Assembly (NCBI GenBank): GCA_023091665.1
Contig: JALJCQ010000004.1
Coordinates: 1,860,001-1,924,000 of the forward strand
Direction of reading: 5' to 3'
Source of the DNA: Pythium myriotylum
Taxonomy: Eukaryota; Oomycota; Peronosporomycetes; Pythiales; Pythiaceae
DNA length: 64,000 nt
In this document: piece after piece, positions 9,383 through 21,300 of the stretch
Numbering within the stretch: the stretch's first letter is position 1
Layout of the letters: the number at the start of each line of letters is the position of its first letter
Program-made: the position numbers and the translations under genes
The notes under the pieces: model-generated
The model's database searches: none
What the model was told of the DNA's origin: nothing
Seen by the model: the letters and a program-made list of their open reading frames with translations, nothing else

Positions 9383-12300
9383 ATGTCTGCGAGCGACGGC
9401 GCGGCCACGGCGCCCGCCGCCGGCGCGCTCAAATGGACCAAGCTGGAGGCGCTCGCGGCGCGCAACAGCGAGGCTCCGGCGCGGCGCTCGGGCCACTCGC
9501 TCTCGATCATCGGCTCGAACGGCTTCCTCTTCGGCGGCTGCGACTACGCCGAGCCGCCGGGCCCGACGAACGACCTCTTCCTGCTCAAGATCAACAGCAG
9601 CGCGCCGTGCGAGTGGGAGAAGCTCAAGTTCCTGCCCGCGAGCGCGCCGCCGCCGCGCTGGAAGCACTCGGCGACGGTCGTCGACCACAAGATCGTGGTC
9701 TTCGGCGGCTTCCACAGCAGCTCCACGCGCTTCAACGACCTCTGGCTCTTCAACCCGATCACGATCGAGTGGACGCAGCCGGGCGCGCCGAGCGCTCTCG
9801 TGGCTGGCTCGGCGCGCGGAAGCATCTCTAATGGCTCGAGGAACTCGACGGCGTCGGGGGCGAGTGGCACCGCGGGAGGCCCATTGGCGCCGCCGCCGCG
9901 AGGCGGCCACTCGGCCGTGCTGATCCGCAAGACCATCTACGTGTTTGGCGGGTACGGAGGCGCCGGGTACGCGCGCCGCGACTTCGACGATCTCTACGCG
10001 TTGCGCACGGATGACTGGTCGTGGTCCAAAGTCACGGCCAAGGGCAAGGCCCCGGAGAAGCGCGCAGGTCACCAGGCGTGTGCCGTCGAAGACAAGATGC
10101 TCGTGTGCGGCGGCTGGAACAGCGTCGTGCAGTTCAACGACCTCCACGTGTTCGACTCGCAGACGAATGCGTGGTCGTCCGTGGACGGCACGCACATGGC
10201 CAGTCCGCTGCCGCGCTGGAACCATGCCTCGTGCGCCGTGCTCGCGATCCCGCACGCCAAAATCTTCGTCTTCGGCGGCGTGTTGGGTGAGCCAAACAAC
10301 TACAACGGCCAGGGCTCGTTTGTGAACGATATTGCCGTGCTAGACAGTGGAGAGATGACGTGGACGACGCCCGAGGTGCGTGGCACACCGCCCTGCGGCC
10401 GCGCTGACACGACGCTGGCCTACGACGACAAGGGCAGTCGACTGCTGGTCTTCGGTGGCTGGGCCAACGTCTGGCTCAACGACCTCTTCTCGCTCGATGT
10501 AAGCTGCGTGGTCGGGCCCCCGTACGGTATCACAGGCGTGTTCCCGGACTTTGGACCCATCACGGGTGGCACGCCGCTCACAATCGAGGGCATCGACTTC
10601 ATGAACAGGCTCGTGGTCGTGCGCTTCACGAGCCCTCGCGGCGGTGCCGTCGAAGTCGCCGGCGAGTTCGTCAACGACCACACGCTCAAGGCTATGACAC
10701 CCGACTTCACAGCCTTTCCAGCCGGCGAGGTGCAGATCCGCGTGGCGCTGCAGGGCGACTCGTTCACGGCGACGTTCCAGACGTTCTCGTTCTTTGCGGT
10801 CACATACGCGCCGCTCTGCTTCGCGTACGGTCCAGGTGTGCTCTGCGGCGGCGCGAGCGGCGAGACGACATCTTTTATCATCCAGGCGAGAGACGCGTAT
10901 CGTGGATTGCGCACGAGAGGCGGCGACGAGTTCTCGGTCGAGATCGAGATTGAAGAGACTGGTCCGCTGTTCGTGCCCAACCTTCAGGTGCAGGACCTGG
11001 CCAATGGCCGGTACCTAGTGAGCTACACGATCCCCAAGGCCGGCGAGTACCTGGTCCACGTCGTGTTCAACGGTACGTTCGGAGGCACGGCTGGCCCCAT
11101 CCACGGCTCTCCGTTCAAGGTCTCGTTCGATGATACAGTCACACGCGAGATGAATCTGCTCACAGGTAAGCTCGTGCTCGACCAGCTCGTCCACGATCTT
11201 CAAAGTCTCCAGGTTTCGACCAAAGAGTGTCTCGTTGGGCTCGAGCAGCCGCTCGCAGACGCCGCCTGGACACCCGAACAGACGACCAACGCGCTGATCG
11301 CGCTGAAGGAGCACGTCTTTCATGTGGAAAAGCGCGGCGCAGCAATCACGATGTCCATCGACCAGCTCAAAGCCGAGATCCTCTTCCTGCGCGACGCCGG
11401 GGTCGCGCTCACGCGTGAGCTCGACCTCGTCGTAGGCATCGAGGCCATGTGGGATGAGATTCAACGCAAAGTTCCCGCTGCTAGTGCTCGCATCGCTCCA
11501 CTCATCGCTGTCCAGAGTCTCAAATTCAGAAATGAAGTCGCCGCGTATGCCGACGAGTTACGTGCGAAAGAAGCCGAACTCAAAACCAAGCCGTTCTGGA
11601 GTTTCAGCGTCGGCGTGCGCCCGGCGCAGGAACAGATCGCACAGGAACGTGCGGCATTCCAGGCCGAGCAGGCCGCGCTACAGCGCAGTAAGCACGTGGC
11701 CGAGATTCTCGAGTGCGAGGACACAGTCGAGCCATGCGACAAGACGCTCGCAGCCATGCAGCGTACGCTGGACCACGTGCAGCAGCTCTGGGAGTCGATC
11801 GCAGACGTGACGCGCAAGATCGACATGTCAAAGGAGATCCCGTGGCAGATGATCGATGGGCTCGTGCTCGAAGAAGAAGCCAAGGCCTTTATGGCGCTCG
11901 TCAAGGCTACGAGCAAGGAGATACGCGACTGCGACGCCTTCAAGCAGTTTGAGCGACTCGTGCGCGAGTTCCTGAGCACGTGTCCGCTCTTCCAGGCGCT
12001 ACGGCATCCATCGATGCGCCGGCGCCATTGGCTCGAGCTCAACAAGCTCACGGGCACAAGCTTTGAGTGTCCAGAAGACGATCCGGATCTCAAGTTTGCC
12101 GACATCCTCGCACTCAAGCTCCATGAACATCAGCGTGACGTCGAGGAGATCACCGATCGTGCGCAGAAAGAGGCCAAGCAAGAGTCAGTGCTGCAAGATC
12201 TCGAGACGCGCTGGGCCAATGTCGTCTTCACCATGGTGCCGTACAAAGAGACTGATGTCCCTCTGCTCCACGTGGCCGAGGACGTGGTCGAAATGCTCGA

Positions 12301-15300
12301 GTCGGACCAACTCCTGCTGCAGGGCATGCTTGCTGGGCGGCACAACTACTTCAAACTGCAAACTGAAGGCTGGAATAGCAGGCTCTCGCTCGTGGCCGAG
12401 GCTACGGGCATCCTGAGCGAGATCCAGCGCGCGTGGTCGTACCTCGAGCCGCTCTTCATGCGGTCTGAGGAAGTCAAGCGCGAGCTTCCAGACGAGGCCG
12501 TGCGCTTCCAAGGCATCGACGAGCGTGTGCGCCACTCGCTGCGTCAAATGTGGTCGCCGCAGCTCTGCGGGGGCAACGTGCTACTCGCGTGCCAGCTGCC
12601 CGATCTGCTGAGCTCGCTCACAGACCTGCGCGCGTCGCTCGACAAGTGCCAGCAGGCGCTGAAAGAGTACCTCGACTCGAAGCGACGGCTCTTCCCGCGG
12701 TTTTACTTCATCTCTGAGGCCGACCTGCTCGATCTTCTCTCGAACGGCAGCAACCCGGAGAGCATCCTCGTGCACCTGGAGAAGGTCTTCCTCGCCACGC
12801 ACACGCTCGTGCTTGAGCGCGCCGCGAATGGCACTGTCTCAGCCACGCACTTCATCTCCAAGGATACGGCGCGCGAGAAGATCGCGTTCGAGCACAAAGT
12901 CGAGATCACCGGCAAAGTCGAGCTTTACTTGCGGACGATCCACGCGGCAATGCAGAGCACACTGCGTGACCACGTCGTGCGCTCGCTGCGGCGGTTCCCG
13001 GAGCAGAACCGCGTCGAATGGCTGCTGCAAAAGCTGCCGAGTGCGAGCGACAAAGAGCCAACGAAACTACCCATGGATGCGGCGCAGATCGCGCTGCTGG
13101 TTGGCGGTATCGAGTACGCCAACGGTGTCGAGGAGGCCTTCACAATGCTCGCCAACGGCCGCGCGACCGCCATGAAGGAGTATTTGGACAAGGTCACCGT
13201 GCAGCTACACGACCTTATCAAGCTCACCCAGACGCCACTATCACGCGAGGACCGGCAGCGTGTCATGTGCATGATCACGATGGACGCACACGCGCGCGAC
13301 GTTGTCCAGAAACTTCTCCATGACCAGATTGCGACCGCTAGTGCGTTCCAGTGGCAGTCGCAGCTCAAGCAGCGTCGAGCTGAGCACGCCAACCGCACAT
13401 TTCTCGAGATTTGTGACGCCACGTTCGACTACGGCTTCGAGTATCTCGGTAACGGTCCGCGGCTCGTGGTCACGCCGCTCACGGATCGCATCTACGTCAC
13501 GGCGACGCAGGCGCTGCACATGCAAATGGGCTGTGCACCTGCTGGCCCAGCCGGTACGGGCAAGACCGAGACCACCAAGGACCTGGCCAACATGGTCGGC
13601 AAGGTCTGCTATGTGTTCAACTGCTCGCCAGAGATGGACTACAAGAACCTAGGGAACATTTTCAAGGGGCTCGCGAGCGCCGGGGCCTGGGGTTGCTTCG
13701 ACGAGTTTAATCGACTCGCGCCCGAGGTGCTTTCTGTCTGCTCGGTCCAGTTTAAGGCTGTGTGCGACGGTATCCGTGGAGACAGTGAGCATGTGACGAT
13801 CGAGGGCGACCGCGTGAAACTTGACGCGACCTGCGGCACGTTCATCACGATGAACCCCGGGTACTTGGGCCGCTCAGAGCTGCCCGAGGGGCTCAAAGCG
13901 CTCTTTAGACCCATCACGGTCATGGCGCCTGACCTCGTGCTCATCTGCGAGAACATGCTTATGGCTGAGGGCTTCAAAGATGCCAAGGTGCTCGCATCCA
14001 AGTTCTTCAGCCTCTACTCGTTGCTCAAGGAGCTACTCTCCAAGCAAGACCACTACGACTGGGGTCTGCGCGCAGTAAAGAGCGTTCTCGTGGTCGCCGG
14101 CTCGTTCAAACGCGCTGAACCAAAGCTCTCGGAGCACGAGATCCTTCTGCGCGCACTGCGGGACTTCAACCTACCCAAGATCGTCGAACAGGACCTGCTG
14201 GTCTTCAATGGACTGCTCGGTGATCTCTTCCCGGGGCTCAACCCGCCTCGCAAAGTGGACGAAGTCTTGGAAAAGCACGTGATCGCGGCCTGCGAGGACC
14301 TCGCGCTATGGCCACACGAACAGTTTCGCCTTAAAGTTGTTCAACTTGAGGAGCTCCTGGTCATCCGGCACTGCGTGTTCGTCATGGGCCCCGCTGGTAG
14401 CGGGAAGACTGAGTGCCGTGACGCACTAATGGCTGCGCGCAAGCGTCGAGGCGAGGAGTACGCGACCAAAGTCGTTGATCTCAACCCCAAGGCCGTGTCC
14501 ACGGAGGAGCTCTACGGGTACATGGTGCTGGGCACGCGCGAGTGGAAGGACGGGCTGCTCTCCAAGGTAATGCGTGACGTGGCTGCTGCTCCAGGTGACC
14601 GCCCCAAGTGGATCGTCCTGGACGGAGACTTGGACGCCAACTGGATTGAGTCGATGAACTCGGTCATGGACGACAACAAGATGCTCACACTCGCATCCAA
14701 CGAGCGTATCCCACTCAAGCCCCACATGCGACTACTCTTCGAGATCCGAGACTTGACGTACGCCACACCGGCGACGGTCTCACGAGCTGGCATCCTCTTC
14801 ATCTCAAACGGTGACGGCTTCCAGTGGAAGTCGCTACTCGCAAGTTGGGTCGGGGCCAAGGCCTCGACACCCAGCGAGCGTACTGTCTTAGGAGAGACCA
14901 TGAACAAGTACGTCGAGCCTATCGTGGCGTTCATTCGCACCCAGTGCAAGACGATCGTACCCACGGAAGAAATCACGATGGTGCAGAGCTACTTGTACTT
15001 TCTCGACGCTGTGCTGGACGCGGAGGCACTACGCGACAGCAAGAAAGTGGACCTGCTCAGCGGCTTCTTGTCGGTGTGGGCCTTTGGCTCGGCGCTCACG
15101 ATCAGCGATGATGGCGTCGACTACCGCCGGCTCTTCAGCGAGTGGTGGCGCAGTGAGTTCAAACATCTCAAAGTGCCGACGCGCGACTCGGTATTCGACT
15201 ACTGGCTCAACCCGAGTTCGCTCAACTTCGACTCGTGGCGAGCCTCGCCTTTCTTTAAGACGGTTCACTTTGACGGCTCGGTGCCCATGGCAAGCGTCAC

Positions 15301-18300
15301 AGTGCCCACGACCGAGACGGCGTCCATCACGAGCTGGATGAGGCTCATGGTACGTGAGCAGCGGCCCTTCATGCTCTGCGGACCCGCCGGCACGGGCAAG
15401 ACGCAGCTCGTGCAGGGTTTACTGGCAAATATCGACGCACAAAATGCCAACAGCAGCGCACCAACGACGAGCATGACCATCAATTTCAACTACTACACGA
15501 GTGCCGCGTCGCTGCAGACGATCCTCGAGTCCAAGCTAACTAAGCGCGTTGGCTCGACGTTTGGCCCTAGTACAGGCGCGCAGCTCATCTACTTTCTCGA
15601 CGACCTCAACTTGCCACAAGTAGACGCGTACAACACGCAGTCAGCGCTCGCCCTGCTGCGACAGCACCACGACTACGCACACTGGTACGACCGCGCCAAG
15701 TTCACGCTCAAGAATGTGCAGAACGTCCAGTTCTTGAGCTGCATGAACCCGAGCGCCGGCAGTTTCTTTGTGAACCCCCGGCTACAGCGCCATTTCGTGA
15801 CCTTTGCACTCGCGCAGCTGAGCGTGGCCAGTCTCCAGGCCATCTACACGACGTTCCTCGAAGGCTATGTGGCCGACTTCGCTGAGGACATCCGCCGGCT
15901 CACGCCTAATGTGCTCAAGGCTGCGCTCGGGCTCCACGCGCAGGTCAGTGCAGCCTTCCGCAAGACCGCGGCCAACTTCCACTACGAATTCAACATTAGG
16001 CACATTGCGACCGTGTTCCAGGGTCTGCTCATGGCGCGACCAGCGACGTTCGACGACGCATTCAAGTTCGCGCTGCTCTGGATCCATGAGTCGGCGCGCG
16101 TCTACGGCGATCGGCTAGTCACCAGCGCTGACGTGGCCAAGTTCACCTCGCTACTGCAGCAGCAGGCGCGCAAGTGCTTCCCGTCGTTCAACTTCACCAA
16201 ATTCTTCGTGTCGGCGAGCGCCAGTGACGCGCCCGAGCCGATTCTGTTTTGCCACTTCGCTAACGGCCTCCGCACGAACGAGTACGACCAGGTAACAAGT
16301 CTGGACACGCTGCTGGCGACTGTGGAGGACGCACTCGCTGAGCACAACGAGATCCACTCACGCATGGACCTCGTTCTCTTTAAGGACGCACTCGACCACG
16401 TCACCCGTATCGTGCGTATCCTCTCGAACGCTGGAGGGCACGCACTTCTCGTGGGCGTCGGCGGCAGTGGTCGGAAGTCGCTCGCGCGACTCAGCAGCTT
16501 CATCTGCAGCTTCGCGGTCGTCGAGCTCGCTATCTCGCAGAGCTACGCGCTCGTCGACTTCAAAACCGATCTCCAGAACATGATGCTGCGTGCTGGCGTC
16601 AAGGGCGAGCCGCTCGTGTTTGTGCTCACTGACAGCCAGATCAAGCACGAACGTATGCTCGTCCACATGAACGACCTTCTCTCGAGCGGCCACGTGCCCG
16701 ACCTTTTCAACGCCGACGAACAGGCCAACATCGTCCAGCAGCTCGCACCCAAGGCCAAGGCCTCGGGCTCGACGAGCACGGCTGCGCTCTCCGAAAAAGA
16801 CCAGTGCTGGCAGTTCTTCGTGGGCGAGATCCGGCGGAATCTCCACGTCGTGCTCTGCTTCTCGCCGGCATCTTCAGACTTTCGCGTGCGCGCGCGGCGG
16901 TTCCCAGCGCTCGTCAACTGCACGAGCGTCGACTGGTTCCAGCCGTGGCCCGCGGATGCACTCCAGTCAGTCGCAGCCTCGTTCCTCGACGTTGACGAGC
17001 AGCGCGAGGCCAAGTGGATCCGCCGCGACGATCACATCGCTGCTGTCGCCTCGTTCCTGCCGCTCGCGTTCCAAACGACCAACGACGTGGCCACCGAGTT
17101 CTGGCGCGTCGAGAAGCGCCGCGTGTACTCGACCCCCAAGTCGTACCTCGAGTGTCTCGCACTCTACAAAGAGTTGCTCGTTAAGAAGCAGGAGACCCAT
17201 GCTCGAGCGATGGCGAGACTGCAGAGTGGTCTCGAGAAGATGGAGGCCACAAGGGACGTCGTGGCTAACATGGAGGACGAGCTCAAGGCCACGCTGGCCG
17301 AGGCCGAACGCAAGCGCGTGGTCGTCGAGGAGATCGCGCTGCGGCTTCGGCAGGACAAGGCAATTGTCGAGAACGAGACGGCCAAGGCCACGGTCGAGAA
17401 GGAAAAGTGCGCCGTGATCCAGGCCGAGGTCGCGGCGAAGAAGGCCGACACCGAGGCCGACCTCGCACTTGCGCAACCCATGCTAGAGGCTGCCATGGCC
17501 GCGCTCGACACGCTCAATCGCAAGGACCTCGGCAGCTGCAAGACAATGACCAAGCCACCCGCGGGTGTGGGCGATATCTTCGGCGCCGTCGTCGTGCTCT
17601 TCGCTGGCATCAATCCTAACGTTGTGATCCAGAAGAACGGCAAGGTCAAGGACAAGGACCGTGCGTGGGACGCGTGCAAGAAGGCGCTTTTGGGCAACGT
17701 GAACGCGTTCGTGGACGAGCTAGTGGCTTTCAAGTCGCTCGTGGACGAACAGCAAGTGCCCGAGGTCAACTGGAAGGAGGTGCGGCCGTTCCTGCAGCTC
17801 GAGCACTTCAACGTCGAGACGATCGAGAAGAAGAACTCGGCGGCCGCAGGGCTCTGCGCCTGGGTGCTCAACATTGTGCAGTACTACGATGCGATCGTGA
17901 CTGTCGAGCCCAAGAAGAAAGCGCTCGCTGAGGCCAACGAGAAACTCGCGATCGCCAATGAAAAGTTCGCGCAGGTGCAAAGCAAAGTGGACGCGCTCGA
18001 GGCGAAACTTGCGACGCTCACGGCCGAGTTCGAGCAGACGAACGCTGAGGTCGAGGCGGCGGTCGCAGCTGTCGAGAAAGGCCGTCTCCGCATGCAGCTA
18101 GCGACACGGCTCACGGCGGCGCTGGGTAGCGAGAGCGCGCGCTGGGCTGCTGACCTCGAGAAGCTGCAGGCCGCGGCGGACAAACTTGTGGGCGACGTGC
18201 TGCTGGCCGCGAGCTTCGTGTCGTACGTCGGTGCGTTTACCAAGCCATTCCGCGACACACTGTTGCGAGACAAGTGGGTGCCGTTCTTGCAAACGGCCGT

Positions 18301-21300
18301 GGTCATCAGTGCGAGCAAGCGTGAGCCGCTGCCGATGAGTGAGCCGTGCAATCCGCTCGCGATCTTGGCGACTGAGGCCGAGCTCGCTGAGTGGACCACG
18401 CGCGGGCTTCCGAGCGACCGCGTCTCGGCCGAAAACGGCGCGCTTGTGCGCTGCTGCAAGCGCTGGCCACTGCTCATCGACCCGCAGCTGCAGGGCATTT
18501 ACTGGCTGCGTGAGATGGAGAAGCACGCTCACCAAGGCCGAGCGAGCAAACTTCAGGTCGTGCGGCAGGACCAGACCAATTTGCCGCAGCTGCTCGAGAC
18601 TGCTGTGGAGAATGGCAACGCGCTGCTGGTCGAGAACATGTCGGAGAAGATCGAGGTCTGTCTCTGGCCCGTTATCACGCGGCTCACGACCACACGAGGA
18701 CACAAGAAGCTGCTCAAGCTTGGTGACAAGCTTGTTGAGCTCCACGCCGACTTCCGGCTCTACCTCCATACGAAGCTCTCGAACCCGCACTACCCACCAG
18801 AGCTGCAGGCCGAGACAACGCTCATCAACTTCGCCGTAACGCAACAAGGACTCGAGGACCAGCTTCTATCGTTAGTAGTCCGTAAGGAGTGGCCCAAGAA
18901 AGCTCGCGCTCGCACGGCACTCATGCACCAGCAGAACGAGTTCAAGATCCGCGTGCAGGCACTCGAAGATCGCATTCTCTCGAACCTCGCAGACGCTGAG
19001 GGTGACGTGACCGAGAACGTACAGCTCATCACGGACCTCGAGACAACCAAGGCCACGGCCGTGGAGATTGCGCTCAAGGCCGCCAAGGCTGCCGAGTACG
19101 AGGCACAACTCGCGGCGCTGAGTGCAAAATATCAAAGCGTCGCCGCGCGTGGCGCGCTGCTCTTCTTCCTAATGGACGCACTCCGTAAGATGCACTCGTA
19201 CTACGTCTACTCGCTCAACGCGTTCGTCGTCATCTTCCAACGTGGCATCGACCTCGTGACGGCTGAGCGTCCAGCGACAGCGAGCGGCGGCGGCCTGCTC
19301 AGCCGTCTCAAGGCCGCGGCCAAAAAGATCATCGCAACACAGCGCTTCCAGTGGAACGCCGACCTGCTGCTGGCCGATCGCGTCGTTGACAGCAGCGCCG
19401 AGCAGGAGCTCGAGGCACTGTTAGCGGAGACCGATAAAGAAGAGATGCTCACGGACGCGCAGATCGTCGCACGCTGCGGACAGCTCAAAGGATCGATCAC
19501 TGAGGTCGTGTACCACTACGTGCGACGCGGGCTCTTTGAACGGGACAAGCTCACAATCGCGACGCAGCTCTGCTTTGCGATCCTGTTGAGCGAGAAGACG
19601 ATCATGCCTGAGGACATCCACCAACTTATCACGAACGGCAGCGCGACAGCGGGTGACGGCCCTGGCATGGGTCTTTTAAGCGAGTGGATGGCCGACGCGA
19701 CGTGGCTGCGCGTACGCAGACTCGAAGAGAGCGTCACCGGCTTCCAGAAGCTCACGACTTACATGAAGTCGGACAGCGACGAGTGGCGCGAGTGGTGCGA
19801 CTCTGACAAGCCCGAGACTCGGCCGCTGCCTGGATACTACAAGAGCCACGCCGTGTCGCCGATGCAGCTGCTGCAGCTTGTGCGCGTGCTGCGTCCAGAC
19901 CGCACGATCGCAGCACTGCAGCACTTCGTGACCCAGCACTTGGCAAATCCGCAGTACATTCAGCAGCCGCCGTTCGACATGGAGGCCGCGTACCAGGAGA
20001 CAAGCGCCTCGACGCCCATGTTCTTCGTGCTCTTCCCCGGTGTGGATCCGACGTCGTGGGTTGAGGCGCTCGGACGCAAGTTCGACTACTCGTATGAGCG
20101 CGGGAACCTCGTCAACATCTCGATGGGCCAAGGTCAGGAGGCAACGGCCGACGCCGTGCTCATGCGCTTCTCGCGTGAGGGTAACTGGGTCATCCTGCAG
20201 AATATCCACCTCATGCAGTCGTGGCTACCTAAACTTGAGCGAACACTGGAGCTCTACTCGGTCTCCGCCGACCAGAACTTCCGCTGCTTCCTCTCGGCTG
20301 AGGCGCCCGCGCTTGCGTCCCTGGCGAATCTGCCCGAGTCGTTGTTGCAGAGCTGCATCAAAGTAGCCAACGAGGCGCCGACCGACCTCAAGAGCAACCT
20401 GCGACGCGCGTGGGCGCAATTCTCGGCCAAGCACCTCGACGAAGCTATCTCACCAGCGAGCCTGAGCGAGTACCAGGGTTGTCTCTTCGCACTCTGCTTC
20501 TTCCACGCGCTCGTCCTCGGGCGGCGGCGCTTCGGATGCCAGGGCTGGAGCCGCATGTACAGCTTCAACACAGGCGATCTACTCATCTGCTCGGACGTGC
20601 TGCGGCGATATGTGGACGCTAAGACGAACAAGTCGCTGCCCTGGGACGACCTTCGCTACATCTTCGGCGAGATCATGTATGGTGGCCACATCACCGACCA
20701 CTGGGACCGCATCACTAACAACGCCTACCTGAGTGAGATCTTCACGCCCGAGATCCTCAAGGGCAAAGCGCTGGCCACTGACTTCCACTGTCCGGACCCG
20801 AGTTCATTCACGTACGCCAAGTACGCGACCCACATCGAGGCTCAGCTGCCGAATGAGGCGCCGACGTTGTATGGACTCCACGCGAATGCCGAGATCGGCT
20901 ACTTGATGGACGCGTCAAACCAGCTCTTCCAGAGTATCGCGCTATTCTCGTCAACTCCGGCGAGCGGTGCAGCGAGAGAGACGACATCGACGCAGGGCAG
21001 CAGCGTGCTGACGATCGTGGAGAGCCTTCTCGAGCGAATGCCGCCTGAGATCGACCTGGCGGCACTCCAGGCTCGTGCCGCGCCGCTTTTGCATTCAGAT
21101 CAGTCGCCTTTTGTGGTCGTCGCGATGCAAGAGGCCACGCGCATGCAGACGCTCATGAAGGAGATTAACGCGACGCTCGTGGATCTGACCAAGGGCATCC
21201 ATGGTACGCTAAATATGACCGACGCCATGGAGGACCTGAGCAGCGCGCTGGCCATCAACCAGGTACCTGGGCGCAACATCCTGCATCTGTGCTCATGGGA